Notes under the pieces: model-generated | Seen by the model: the letters and a program-made list of their open reading frames with translations, nothing else | Databases searched by the model: none | Told to the model about the DNA's origin: nothing | Position numbers and translations under genes: made by a program | Shown here: positions 43,418 through 55,250 of the stretch, piece by piece | How the letters are laid out: each line of letters opens with the position of its first letter | Numbering within the stretch: position 1 is the first letter of the stretch | NCBI GenBank assembly: GCA_964019415.1 | Contig: OZ025868.1 | Coordinates: forward strand, 1,337,001-1,401,000 | Direction of reading: 5' to 3' | Source: Ianthella basta | Lineage: Eukaryota > Porifera > Demospongiae > Verongiida > Ianthellidae | Length of the DNA stretch: 64,000 bases

Positions 43418-44231
43418 GCAGCTGTCATGTATTAACCACTTAACAGTGTGGACAAGTCTCAAGTGTGCAGTCATCTGCTATATTATATCTGTTTCAATGA
43501 TAGTATATAAATTGGACTATGTGTGTGTACATTGTGCATGTGTGTGTGCGTGCATGTACATGCACATGCTTTCTTTCAACTTTCTCTTTCACTTTTATAC
43601 CACTATTACTCATGATTTAGGTGACTATAATCCTTTCTAATATATTGTCCCAGTTGAGATTTGAATCTGGACTTGATTGTCAGAGATTGCATAACAACAT
43701 GTAACCATTAGATGCACAAGATGTGCAACCTACTGTGTGCTGTCTGTGATGGCAACAAGTGATTACCTTCTCCCTAATCAACATGCAAACCTATAAAGTT
43801 GGAAGAGCCAAGGTATCACTTGTGGTAGCAGCTAGTCACCCTGCAATCCATCTGTCCATAAAATACTGATGTGCACCAGTAGCTAATAAAAGCAGCTGTT
43901 TGTGGCTCTTCCATAACTATAGGATGACTATAGGGGAAGTCGATCACTGGTCATTATTCATGCAATATGACTCCGACTTCTCAGTATCATTGAGGCACTA
44001 ATGGTATATTAGTGTAGCTACGTCACAGGCTGGCTGGTACATTCCAGATAATCTCCCAAGTAATACTGTAGCTACCTCCAATCATGAATCTATTTGGTTA
44101 TGCGTGCATGCACTATGACACGCGCGACTCGTCGCGTGTGGTGAAAGGGAGTACGTGTGCATATACGTAGCTATACAGGCCCTAGCTCCATCCAAAGATC
44201 TGCTTAGCACGTCTCTCTTTCCAGATCAAGA
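43418..44231 (+). other. A1-A2 intergenic region: 3' UTR and A2 upstream DNA
   Basis: No reading frame stands out. An AATAAA at 43,885-43,890 is kept at 62,403-62,408 at a similar distance from the stop, so it is a candidate polyadenylation signal for type-1 genes. The last 200 bp before A2 align closely with those before B2 and include the palindromic cgcgcgactcgtcgcgtg. Confidence 0.5.
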
Positions 44232-47200
44232 ATGATGACTACAGCGTCCTCGCCTCAATGTAATCTCCTCATCATTCAGGTAGGCCAGTGGAGCACACAC
44301 CACTCCTTCCTCGATTGTTCTTGTGCGTTCTGCATGAGGTGCTCGGGCCAGAGTGGAGAAAGGTGCCGTTGTGCTAAAATTGAATAGATCGGCTTGTCTG
44401 GCATTTAGCATGATTCGATCATTCCCCTGTTCCTAGCTGTGGTTGTCGCTTCAGTGGCCCAAACAGTCACCATCGACCCTGTGGGAGCTGTCACTGCTGT
44501 GGAAGGAAGCACCCTCACCATCACCTGCACTCACACGGATGGAACGACTACTGGAGCTGCCATCCTCCTTCGCCAAAACGGTGCACAGTTAACAGGAGAC
44601 AACCTTCCTCCTACTACAGTGAGTGATGCGACGCGTGTCTTCCACCTACCTGTGGACAGAATGAAGGACGGCAACACCTACGACTGTATATCAAATTTCA
44701 ATCCCGGGGAGTCTCCAGATATAACCTTGACTGTTGCCTGTGAGTGGAAGTGATAGAACATGCTTTAGTTAATTGGGTTGTGCACTTCAGCTAGCTCTTG
44801 CTGAATGGGCCCTTAGCTGCTGTCAAATAGCTAGTTTGGTACCTGTAGGACGTGCCACCTACTCGTGCTTGGACACTGATGTGCTGTGGCAACATGACTG
44901 AACTATGTCCTTCTGCTGTAGATCCCCCTCAGTTCTCACCAACCACTGCCACTGCAACACCTACAGAAGAGGACCAGTTCATGTTCTCTCTTTCCATTGA
45001 TGCCAACCCACCTCCTACCATCGACAACATAACATTCAATGGTACACTTGTCACTGACACAAGGTTCACTGTCACTGCTACTAGTTTGACTATTGCTGAC
45101 ATCACTCGTGATGACAGTGGAGTGTACCAGATTACAGCAAGCAATGTTGCAGTATCTGACACCTTCACTCTGACTGTGGATGTGTACTGTGAGTGTGTGT
45201 GCATGTGCAATATGGTATGCTTGTCACATGCACCATAATGCCTTCCTATTCTCTAAACATGTGTACTTTTCATTTTGTGCAGACCCTCCAGAGTTTGCTG
45301 TCCCAAGTCAGAATGTGACAAGGTTTGCTACAGGAGAGTCCTTTACATTTGACTGCACTCCCAGTGGTGGCAACCCTGCAGTGTACAGTTACACATTCCG
45401 AAAGGGAAGTGTTGTTGTAACAGAAGGAGTGAGTGGGTCAGTTCTCACCATCAACCCAGTTGTGAGGGGCAGTAGAGGAGTGTACACATGTGAAGCCAGC
45501 AATGCTGTTGGCATGGCAACAGTGTCTTGGAATCTGTTTATTAATGGTAAGCAATCCAGACAATTTGAAGGTGGTACTCAGCCAACAGCAGATGACTCTT
45601 GCTTTCTTTCCTAATCATGTAGTTCCCCCCACATTGCCACTGAACCCAAGAGTGGCAGACCTCATGTCCTTCTCAGCCACCCTCCAGTGGGACCCTCCCT
45701 CTGACGACGAAGGCTCCTCCCTCCCCCTCACCTACATTGTCACCCTCACCAACACCTCCATCTTCCTCCACTTCTCCAACATCACCTCCACCTCCCACCC
45801 CCTGACCAACCTCCAACACAGCACACAGTACAGCTGGTCAGTACAGGCCATGAATGAGTATGGTTCAAGCCCTTCAGCTGTGAACACTTTCACCACAGTT
45901 GACTCGGGTGTGTACGTGGTGTCTTATAGCAGTGGACGTACATGTACCTTTGTATAATGCGTTGAATAGTGTGTAGGTAGTGCTTCTACAGATGTGCACC
46001 TGTCATGTGCTCTCCACATTTGCATACTTGCCTCTCCTGTCATGCTAATGAATGCTAATATTGCTAATGAATGTGAAATGATATCCCTACTTCTTCCCAC
46101 AGTCCCCATCATTGACAGAGTGGAGGTAGCAGTGCTCAGTCTGTTTGAGGTGGAGGTGAACATCTCTCTGCTCACCAACGGAGGACAGAATGTGACACTA
46201 TACACAGTGAGTTGGTGTCTATGTGTTGAGTATGTAGTTGTGAGAGTAGTTGGTGTTTGGTGTGCAATTGCACATGTATAGATTATGCCAACATGAGTGC
46301 CATGGATAAATAAGTGCCAAATCACTCACTTACCTCTCTGTACTGTAGGTTGAAGTGAGAGGGGAAAACTACTCATTTCCCAGTTCAAAGCTGATGCAGA
46401 TCTCATTACTTGTCAACCAACTGAGTGTGAACTTCACCAAGGGAGAGAGGTTCACTGTGAGGGCATTTGCAGTGAACTCAGTGGGGACCAGTGACTCAGT
46501 GTCTGTGGAAGTGGTTGTCCCTAGTGAGTGCGAACACATGTGGGGCACTGAAAGATGAAAAACCATGTATTTTGTGTGAGTATGTCTCGTATCTGTTCTT
46601 CTCCCATATGTAGTCCCTCCCAACATCATGCACTTCTCCCCCAACCGAACTGACCTCCACTGACATCCCAGTGTGCTGTGGAGGAGTACAGCTCAACTTG
46701 GCCAACCCAAATAACTCAATAGATATTAGAGTCCTCATTGACGACACCCTCCACCCTGCCAACCAGGTTGTGAGGAATGGCAGTTTCCTCTACATCATGG
46801 GACTGCAGGCTGGCACAGAGTACTCACTCAACATTACTCTAACCAACATATTGGGAATAGTATGGGTCAACACTACAGTCAGACCTTTCCTTGGTGAGGT
46901 GATTTGCAAATAGCATCATGCACGTGCCTGACGTTTGTTATTACAAGTTCATCCTGCTTCCTCCATCTCAACCCCTCCACCCCCAGGCCGTCCCTCCACC
47001 CCACAAGTGACCCTCACCCCCACTGCTGGTAGTCTGAGGGTCCAACTGACTACCATGTACCCCGGTACCAGGGAGAGCACCCTCCGGTACTCCATCTCAA
47101 CGTCAACATCACCTCGCAGCAGACGGCAGACAGGACAGCAGACCCTCCCTGTTACCGACCTGACCACTACCGTCAGTGGCAGTGAGGAGGTAGCCCTTAG

Positions 47201-47977
47201 TCCAGGGACCTACTCTGTCACTGTCACTGTCACTAACCAACATGGTGACACCACGTCTGTACCTCAGGAAGTCACTGTACCAGGTTGGCCTGTCACAACT
47301 CTCACCATACATGTACATGCATACCTGCATACCTGCAATAGCCTAAGCACATCAAAGTGTGTATCTTCCTCCAGCTCCACTTGACAACACTGCTCTCATC
47401 ATTGGTGTGGTGGTGGCCATTGTCATAGTGTTCCTCCTTGCCATCCTGGTTGGCTTTATCATCATACTGGTGTGCATGAAGCGTCTGAACACAGGTAAGG
47501 GCAAGTGGGGATAGGGAGAGAATGCACCACCTCACCCATTCCAACATGTGTAGTCAGCAGTATTCACTCAGTGGTCAGTTCTCCTTACACAATCCATTTG
47601 GAATGTTGATGTAGTTGAACCGTATGATTACATAACTATAATTATGTATTATATATTGTATATACAGATTCGTGCCGTCATCCATCCATCTCCTTACCCC
47701 CGTTCCAGCGAGGTGCTGTAAAGCAGATTAATCTTACGATGGCGTTAAAGTAGAGTTGAAAGGTGTCCATTCCCAAATTGAGGATGTGCAGTTGGAACCG
47801 AACCCAGCCTATGGAGTGGTGCCATTATCCAATGCCCCAAATGAGCCTCAGCCGTATGAGGAGTTTGTACCAGTGGGAGTGACCAGTGATGATGTCACAA
47901 TGGAGGAGAACCCTGCTTATCAACCAACAGTAGACACAATATCTGAATCCCATACAGGAGAGCCTGTTTATATTTAG
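44232..47977 (+). CDS. Type-2 Ig/FN3 transmembrane receptor A2, with two single-base frameshifts
   Basis: Exons: 44232-44279 (signal peptide); 44437-44739, 44922-45188 and 45283-45546 (Ig1-3); 45623-45907 (FN3-1); 46103-46206 with 46349-46523 (FN3-2); 46614-46893 (FN3-3); 46987-47283 (FN3-4); 47375-47494 (transmembrane); 47754-47977 (tail). All splice sites are present. The tail has EPNPAYG, PQPYEEF and MEENPAYQ. Two lesions: exon 1 lacks one G before its donor compared with B2 (cattcag versus cattgcag), shifting the frame; and exon 8 is 280 nt instead of 279, with an extra C in a C5 run near 46,640 that leads to TGA. Without them the product would be about 787 residues. FN3-4 contains SPRSRRQ, a furin-type site. 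It is either a recent pseudogene or carries assembly errors; exon 1 is the more convincing lesion because it is not in a homopolymer. Confidence 0.8.
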
Positions 47978-48046
47978 TATTGTTTCATTGCAATGCATTG
48001 AGATGCATAATTCTCGCTATGCACTAAAATTGTTGCTTGTATTTTT

Positions 48047-48065
48047 GGGGCGCCGAAGGCGCCCC
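48047..48065. other. Right terminal hairpin of E2
   Basis: GGGGCGCC, loop GAA, GGCGCCCC: a perfect 8-bp stem. Confidence 0.85.
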
Positions 48066-48125
48066 TATATTGTTTTCAGATTTAGGTCTTCGTATGGCTT
48101 AATGTTCGTATATATATATATATAT

Positions 48126-50444
48126 CCGGCCCGCTCAGTCATGACACTTGGTGGACCTAGCCAGATTAGCCAACTGTTCATGTCATTAGCAGGATTTCTT
48201 AATTAGTTGCAAAATGACCGAGAAAAGTGAGGTTCATTGCATATCTTACCGACCCAGCCCTGCTAAGTCATGATACTAAGTGGATGTAGTTAGATGACCA
48301 ATTTGCTCATGTCATTAGCAGTATTGCTTAATTAGTCACAAAATGGAGGCGATGTTTTGAACAATCACATTTTGACACCAATTTGTAGGCATTTGCCGCT
48401 ATGCTGGAGCAGAGCAGCACCAACATGTACACTTGCTCACAACTATCCAGCCACAATATCCAGCTACTACACCACCACATACATAAATACAACCGCCATC
48501 ACCACCACCACAGTGGAAGTTGCAATGAGCACACCAGTATAATATTATGTGCTAGAGCTGCAAGAAAACAGACTACCACATCAGGCGCTGCTACCACATA
48601 CTACTACCACCACACAGTGCAAGTTACAATATTACGGCCACCACATGCATTCCTAGATGAAAATGACCACCACCACCACCACCACATGGTGCCAGTACAA
48701 TGCATGCATTCAGTATATCCGCCATTGCTCTAGAAAAAACACCACCGCCACCACCACCACACAGTGCAAGTTACAATATCGCAGCCACCACCACCTGTGC
48801 CAGTAGAGTATGTGTGCTAGTTGGTCATAGAAAAAAAGCGCCACCAGTGCAAGTTACAGTAGCCACCACCACATGTGTCAGTAGAGTATCTGCACTAGTT
48901 GGTCATAGAAAAAGACCACCAGTGCAAGTTACAGTGGCACCAGCACCATTCGCACCACCACATGTGCCAGAAAGTAAATGCGCTCAATGGCTGAAGAAAA
49001 AGACCACCAGCGCAAGTTACAGCCGGTCAGAACCTGCACCGCCGCCATTGGAGTGCACGCTGCAGCAAGCAAATGTAAGCTTGCCTAAGGGCATGCCATT
49101 GAATTGGGGTGCATGGAAAGAAATTCAATGGCATGCCCTTAGGCAAGTTACAATTGCTTGCTGCAGCGTGCACTCCAATGGCGGCGGTGCAGGTTCTGAC
49201 CGGCTGTAACTTGCGCTGGTGGTCTTTTTCTTCAGCCATTGAGCGCATTTACTTTCTGGCACATGTGGTGGTGCGAATGGTGCTGGTGCCACTGTAACTT
49301 GCACTGGTGGTCTTTTTCTATGACCAACTAGCGCAGATACTCTACTGACACATGTGGTGGTGGCTACTGTAACTTGCACTGGTGGCGCTTTTTTTCTATG
49401 ACCAACTAGCACACATACTCTACTGGCACAGGTGGTGGTGGCTGCGATATTGTAACTTGCACTGTGTGGTGGTGGTGGCGGTGGTGTTTTTTCTAGAGCA
49501 ATGGCGGATATACTGAATGCATGCATTGTACTGGCACCATGTGGTGGTGGTGGTGGTGGTCATTTTCATCTAGGAATGCATGTGGTGGCCGTAATATTGT
49601 AACTTGCACTGTGTGGTGGTAGTAGTATGTGGTAGCAGCGCCTGATGTGGTAGTCCGTTTTCTTGCAGCTCTAGCACATAATATTATACTGGTGTGCTCA
49701 TTGCAACTTCCACTGTGGTGGTGGTGATGGCGGTTGTATTTATGTATGTGGTGGTGTAGTAGCTGGATATTGTGGCTGGATAGTTGTGAGCAAGTGTACA
49801 TGTTGGTGCTGCTCTGCTCCAGCATAGCGGCAAATGCCTACAAATTGGTGTCAAAATGTGATTGTTCAAAACATCGCCTCCATTTTGTGACTAATTAAGC
49901 AATACTGCTAATGACATGAGCAAATTGGTCATCTAACTACATCCACTTAGTATCATGACTTAGCAGGGCTGGGTCGGTAAGATATGCAATGAACCTCACT
50001 TTTCTCGGTCATTTTGCAACTAATTAAGAAATCCTGCTAATGACATGAACAGTTGGCTAATCTGGCTAGGTCCACCAAGTGTCATGACTGAGCGGGCCGG
50101 GCTGGTTGAATACATCATACACCTCCCATATGTCGGCCATTTTGAGACTAATTAAGAAATCCCGCTAATAACATAGGAAGGTGGACCACTTGGATGTGTC
50201 CACCAAGTTTCACGTCTCAACGAGCCCAGTTGCATTAATATACAAGATACCACTATGCATCCATATAAATGCAACATACATTAAGTGTTATGCTATGTGC
50301 ATTTATATAAGCATTTTGCGGGCTGCTTGTAGAAGAACGAAGGCCTAATTAAAAATTCCGTCTCATTTAAAAGTGTTAAAATCTCCCATACTTCAAAGCC
50401 ATACCTAGCACATGTTCATGAGGGCTGCCAAACCACCCGGGAAT
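48126..50444 (+). repeat. Fold-back unit U15: near-perfect palindrome of 1,975 bp plus tail
   Basis: The left arm starts at 48,126 with ccggcccgctcagtcatgac and the right arm ends at 50,100 with its complement. The centre lies near 49,114, so arms of about 987 bp match with no net indel. The tail continues to the cacccgggaatt block near 50,444. It is the same family as U1-U14, but the arms are longer than in most of those. Confidence 0.9.
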
Positions 50445-51231
50445 TATATTATATTATATTATATTATATTATTTACTTTAGATTAGTGGTGTATATTGTA
50501 ACTTACACTGTATATATATATTTCTGTCATTTTGCAAATGGCGGCGCTCACGTCGTTCTTTACAAAGCTTTAAATCCTCTCTAATGACGTTTCGCCGTGT
50601 TTGAATCGAACGAAATGTGGTCATAAACATGTTTTAATAGGGTGATACTAATAAAAAGCCTAAGGAACGTCTCTTCTGCGAGATACAGCTCCAATTATCA
50701 CTGACGGCCATTGTAAAATGGCCGCGCGCTCGACGCTTTCTGTTTGCCAGGCTCAAAACCATTCTCTTTAGATTTCGCCGTGTATCCAAAGAACGCAAAG
50801 TGTTTCTAGAAAATGTTTAAGTAATATTATTGTGGTAGGAAGCTTACTTAACTGTTCTTCTGTGAGGTACAGCCCTAAATACAACAGAAGTGACCCGTAG
50901 GCCAATAATGGAGGACCAGCGAGTCATGACACATAATTATAGCCATGATTCGCTCATAGAGTCATCATAGGGTAGCCTTTTAGCCAGCACACTCCTCCTC
51001 CAGGCACAAAGTAACAATTGCTCATTTAGAATGTCATATAGATGAAAAAGCAGTAGGCAAACATTTGACAGTTTGGTAGGGATGCTTTCACTGGATATGA
51101 CTGGCTGCTCTGGAGACTTGAAACTCTTGCAAACCCAACGTTCTAGTGTGTCTTGATGTATCTTTCAGGCCAACAACAATACTGTACCCCCAACTATCTG
51201 ATTTACTGAACGTACATGGGAAAATTGCTAG
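50445..51231. other. E2 interior: spacer and unique sequence with duplicated promoter-like block
   Basis: After an ATATT run and one 47-bp spacer comes sequence with two related segments (from about 50,535 and 50,715). Each has an AAATGG(C)(C/G)GC word followed by tttcgccgtgt and then aacg(c/a)aa. No gene is seen. Confidence 0.5.
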
Positions 51232-51293
51232 CAAGTAGTTCGAGGTTCAGGGGCGCCCTGGCGCCCCACGAGTTTTTTAACTCGAAATACTTG
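51232..51293. other. Left terminal cruciform of E2
   Basis: Nested inverted repeats: the outer pair CAAGTAGTTCGAG and CTCGAAATACTTG, the inner GGGGCGCC/GGCGCCCC hairpin at 51,250-51,267, and CGAGTT/AACTCG at 51,269-51,284. The element E3 has a related structure at 54,444-54,497. Confidence 0.8.
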
Positions 51294-51496
51294 TTATATT
51301 TCTCTTTTCAGTTTAAAATGTCTGTTTGAGTGTGCTTGTTCAATGAGATGAGATGTACACTGATATCAATGTATATTATATATCTTTTAAATTCTTAACC
51401 ATAATTTATGCATGATGATCAGAATGTGCATAGTCAGAACACACACGCAAGCGTAGTGCAGCTTGCATGCAACAATAAATGGGAGGAGCCAACACA

Positions 51497-52347
51497 ATGG
51501 CGGTCTGGCGCCGGTCTAACAGGAAAAGTAATTCGCTCCGTGTGCACGTTGTTGCTGTAGTAGTGGCCATTCTCTGCGGGAGATGTGAGTTGTAGTTTAA
51601 TTTTACTCTCTCCCGATCGACTCGTCTTTATAACTACGTAGAGGTGCATCTATGCAGCTGCAAACAGTGATTCCTGCAATGTAACTGCTTTAGGTCTGGG
51701 CCAAGTGATCACCAATCAGCCTCAGAACGCGACTGTCGTTGAAGGAGGCAATGCTACTTTCCAGTGTGCGGGTGAGGAGGGAGGGTCGCCGTTAACTATT
51801 GGCTGGCGGTTCACTGCCAGCGGGTCATCAGTGCCAGTGACTCTGATCACTGGTACTAACTTGACTGGGATAGAGATGGTGACAGTCAGCGACGGGCTAA
51901 GGACTATGGTCACCTTTAGTGGAGTGCGGAGAGAGGCGGACGGAGGGAGGGTGGAGTGTTTTGCTATCGGCTCAATCATTGTATCATCTGATCCAGCAAC
52001 ACTTACTGTCCAATGTGAGTTAGGACTTAAAGTGTGGTTACTTCTGTGGTGTTGTAACAGTGTCTATTGCAATGTTCACATTCAGTGGCCCCCATCTAGT
52101 CTTGAGTGACTGACTTGTCACATCTCATCTATATAATGCTATGATGCTTATAGCTCAGTGATGTGGCAGTGTAAGCAGAATGACTGTAGTTCAGTCCTTG
52201 AGGTTGACTCCAGCTGTAGAATCTGTAAAGCCTCAAATTTCCAATCGTTGAGCAGTGTCCTGTGGTACCAGTGAATGATCAAATCCTATTCATGTACCAC
52301 ACAGTCACTGCTCATACTTAATCATACCCACATTGCTATATCTGGAT

Positions 52348-52433
<86 letters not shown>

Positions 52434-53970
52434 TGTATTTCAATTTTGGCATGCTATAGCTTGCTCCCGAACCTGTCTCGATGGTGGAACAGTGGACACC
52501 TCCTCCTGCACCTGCAACTGTGCCAAGGGGTACACTGGAGAGGAGTGCGAAAGTGAGACATGTATACACCTAGCCTCCTGTTTGAATATTTCTGTGACCT
52601 CATTGCATTTCTACTTCCTGTCATGTCATAGCCCCCTCAAGTGGCAAAGGTTTGAAGGTGATCATGAGGATGAACACACCTATACATGAGTGAAAGAGGT
52701 GGTGGGTTGTGCGTGTTTGTTTGGTATCAAGTCATGATTGCTTTACATGCTTCCTGCCCCAACTCAGGGTGATCCTGGAGAGCCAGGTCCCAGAGGGCCA
52801 GCAGGTAGTCCTGGACAACCCGGGGATCCTGGTACCCCAGGTCCTGAAGGACCACCTGGTGCCAAGGGGCAAAAAGGAGATTCAGTGAGTGAACTAAATG
52901 TGTACTGTCCAAAAAGGACCATGTGAGTGAACTGGGGTGGCTGCCTGTAGAATGCGAGAGAAGTAACATCCTAAATGGGCTGGAAGGAGTACTTTCAGAA
53001 GCTCTGGATTGGTCAAATTCTCACAGAAGCTCTGAAATGGTCCAGTACTTGCAGAAGCATTGGAATGGTCCATTTCTGTATACATAAGATGTGTCAATAC
53101 CTTAACCTTTGTTTCACAGTTAATTTGCGCACACATCCATACCTGTTGTCTCACCCTTCGTGCAGGGGAAAGGACAGCTGGGAGAACCTGGCCTTCCTGG
53201 ACCTCAGGGTCCTCCAGGGGAACCTGGATCACAGGTAGCCATAGGTGCAGACACCATGCAAGCATGCCTGCTCAACTGAGTACTACATACAATTTGGCTG
53301 TTGTACCTGCTCGATTAGCTTATGGACCTACCTATATTGGAAGAGTACTACTTATGAACCTATATTATTATGGCCAAACTGTATGAATATCCCCAACCTC
53401 TCCAGGGTGAGTCTGGTCCACCTGGGTCCCGTGGAAAACGCGGCAAAGCTGGACGGAGGGGTCGCCGAGGACCTCCAGGTGATGCCATGGTGGGCATCCT
53501 TCAGAAAGATGACGTATGCAATGAGGACAACACTGGACTGCTTCGGTTCAACACCACACAATTGGTGCAGAAGCTGTTGTTCTGTGATGGACAGAACTGG
53601 AAGGTCAGTATACAGTAGACATGTGAGGAGCACACGCTGCAGTATTGTGTGATTACGTGCACACTTGTTTGGTCTCTCTATGTACAAAGTGCATCACTTT
53701 ACAAGACTGTCCCTCACTGATGGAAGGAACTCCAGGGAAGTGAAGTGAATAACATGAGCTGTGGAAACACCTCCTTACATACCTTACATGCACACATTGA
53801 TAGTGTGTAGGATATGAATGAGGCCATATACAAGCAAGGATTAGTAGATTCGTATCACTCTAATGGTCTAATAAAATAGTCAGTGAGTTCATTATGTTGA
53901 TGGATCATGTCTACAGGATGGCTCTGTGCAATATTCAGTTAACCTTGCAATTGCGCTGCAGTCTATATAA
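51497..53970 (+). CDS. Ig-EGF-collagen protein B3 (8 exons, about 321 aa)
   Basis: Exons: 51497-51584; 51694-52014 (Ig); 52460-52552 (EGF-like); 52632-52657; 52768-52884, 53166-53234 and 53406-53603 (collagen and C-terminal domain); 53917-53970 (last exon, tentative). The sum is 966 nt in one frame. An upstream in-frame ATG lies at 51,479. Exon 1 is basic, then hydrophobic (LRVHVVAVVVAILCG): a signal peptide or type-II anchor. The Ig exon has exactly the length of Ig1 of the receptors (321 nt) and similar sequence. The EGF exon has CSRTCLDGGTVDTSSCTCNC. Gly-X-Y runs total about 70 residues and follow in phase 0. The end has CNEDNTGLLRF and FCDGQNW, a small non-collagenous domain seen after collagen repeats in other animals. 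The 26-nt exon is inferred because it alone restores phase (GLK then GDPGEPGP). It likely trimerises and acts at the surface or in the matrix, perhaps with the neighbouring receptors (inference). Confidence 0.75.
52351..52432. repeat. TG microsatellite in B3 intron 2
   Basis: Pure TG run just upstream of the EGF exon. Confidence 0.95.
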
Positions 53971-54443
53971 GGGTTTTCTCCATCTTCACACTCCCAATTA
54001 ACCATAATTATGCCTGACTCTTCTCCCTCCCCCTCTTCCCTCGAGCTTGCCATCTATCATACATTATTCCCTCCCAACATCACTTCTCCTCCACTGAACT
54101 GCATGAGCTCCAGTACCCCAGTGTGGGCTGTGCATAAAGATGTACAGCTCAACTTGGACCCGATGTTGTATAGAGACCTTGTTGATAACACCCTCCACCC
54201 TGCCAACCAACATCACTCTAACCAGCAAAATTGATGTATTTGGAACAGCATGGATCAACACTACAGTGGGGGTCTTGTGTTAATTCTCCACATATATATG
54301 CATGTGTCATTTGCTCTCCCTTCGCCCCCCCCCCCCCCCCCTTCCTTCTCACAAACCCTCCTGGTCCTTCAAACCTCCAGCAAGTAGCTAATTGTGGCAC
54401 ATGCACTACACAGTGCTGACGGTAGTGGTGTGTGGCAAATCAA
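53971..54443 (+). other. Non-coding stretch after B3 with FN3-exon relic
   Basis: A decayed FN3-3 exon (54,055-54,285) and a C run near 54,325 are recognisable; both have counterparts at 31,495-31,777. No intact gene. Confidence 0.6.
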
Positions 54444-54542
54444 CAAGTATTTTGACTTAAAAACTCGTGGGGCTGCTGCCCCAACTCGAAATACTTGCTC
54501 CCTTCGGTCGCAGCTGTCACTCACAATAGGTAAACATGACAT

Positions 54543-54620
54543 CGTGTCATACCTCAGTAACCTCAGCACACACACACACCACTATCACCAGACACATGAG
54601 ACACACACGCACACACACAT

Positions 54621-54659
<39 letters not shown>

Positions 54660-54700
54660 ACATACACACACACACCACACACACACACACCACATGCACA
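54543..54700. repeat. CA microsatellite inside E3
   Basis: CA-rich run with CACCACA interruptions. Confidence 0.9.
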
Positions 54701-54989
54701 GACAAATCTCCAGCGAAGACAGACACATGACTGCTTATAGCACATGCATTTACAGTGAGTAATTACATAAACATAATGTACCAAAGAACCTACAGTCGCC
54801 AGAGTAGCTAGTGGTCTGTGATGGCAAAAGCTACGTACGTTTGCTACAGCGCAGTACGCGTGGGCCAGGTTCGGAAGAGCATTTACAAGGGTAACCGTGC
54901 GAGTTAAGCTTTTCAACGCTAGAAACGGTTGAAGAATGTTAGCGTGTACATATCACGGCGCTTAAAAGTTTCTACGTTACTCCTGTCAT

Positions 54990-55250
54990 GTGTTCCAGGC
55001 GGCGGAGTGAAGTCCTCCGAGGCGGCGCGGCCATTATCGAAGAAGGCGCGGGGCGAATTCGATGACCTGTTGGGCGCTGTATCGAAGCTGTGCCTTTGCC
55101 CGTCAACCAGAAGTGCTGTAGGAGTCTGTTCCAGGATCAGAGGCGGAAGAGAACGTCCAAAGTTCGCTAAGACGTCGTTTAGAAGCCGGTTTTCAAAGTC
55201 CCTTGGCCTCGCACACGGTCCACTTCCGGCCGAATAAAATGGCTGACAAT
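54990..55250. other. CpG-rich, promoter-like block inside E3
   Basis: Much richer in CG dinucleotides than anything around it. It contains cacttccggc, an ETS-type site, directly before aaaatggctgac. A frame on the minus strand (55,314-54,919) crosses it, but I recognise no domain. It may be a captured piece of a host 5' region. Confidence 0.4.

Larger units (their letters stand above)
48047..51293 (-). mobile_element. Complete E-family element (E2) with one fold-back unit
   Basis: Read on the minus strand it starts at 51,293 with CAAGTATTTCGAG, part of a 62-bp cruciform (51,232-51,293), and ends at 48,047 with the block cgaacat...aatataggggc followed by a GC hairpin. Both terminal hairpins have the same stem, GGGGCGCC/GGCGCCCC. 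Inside are fold-back unit U15, a spacer motif (50,471-50,515) and about 700 bp of unique sequence. There is no protein-coding region, so the element is non-autonomous. It sits 70 bp after the A2 stop and about 200 bp before the B3 start. Terminal hairpins, internal tandem repeats and A-rich insertion points recall Helitron2/Helentron derivatives, but no transposase is available to prove it. Confidence 0.6.

Noticed and set aside
43885..43890. AATAAA as a proven polyadenylation site
   Set aside because: Conserved between paralogs, but so is most of the surrounding DNA; no independent support.
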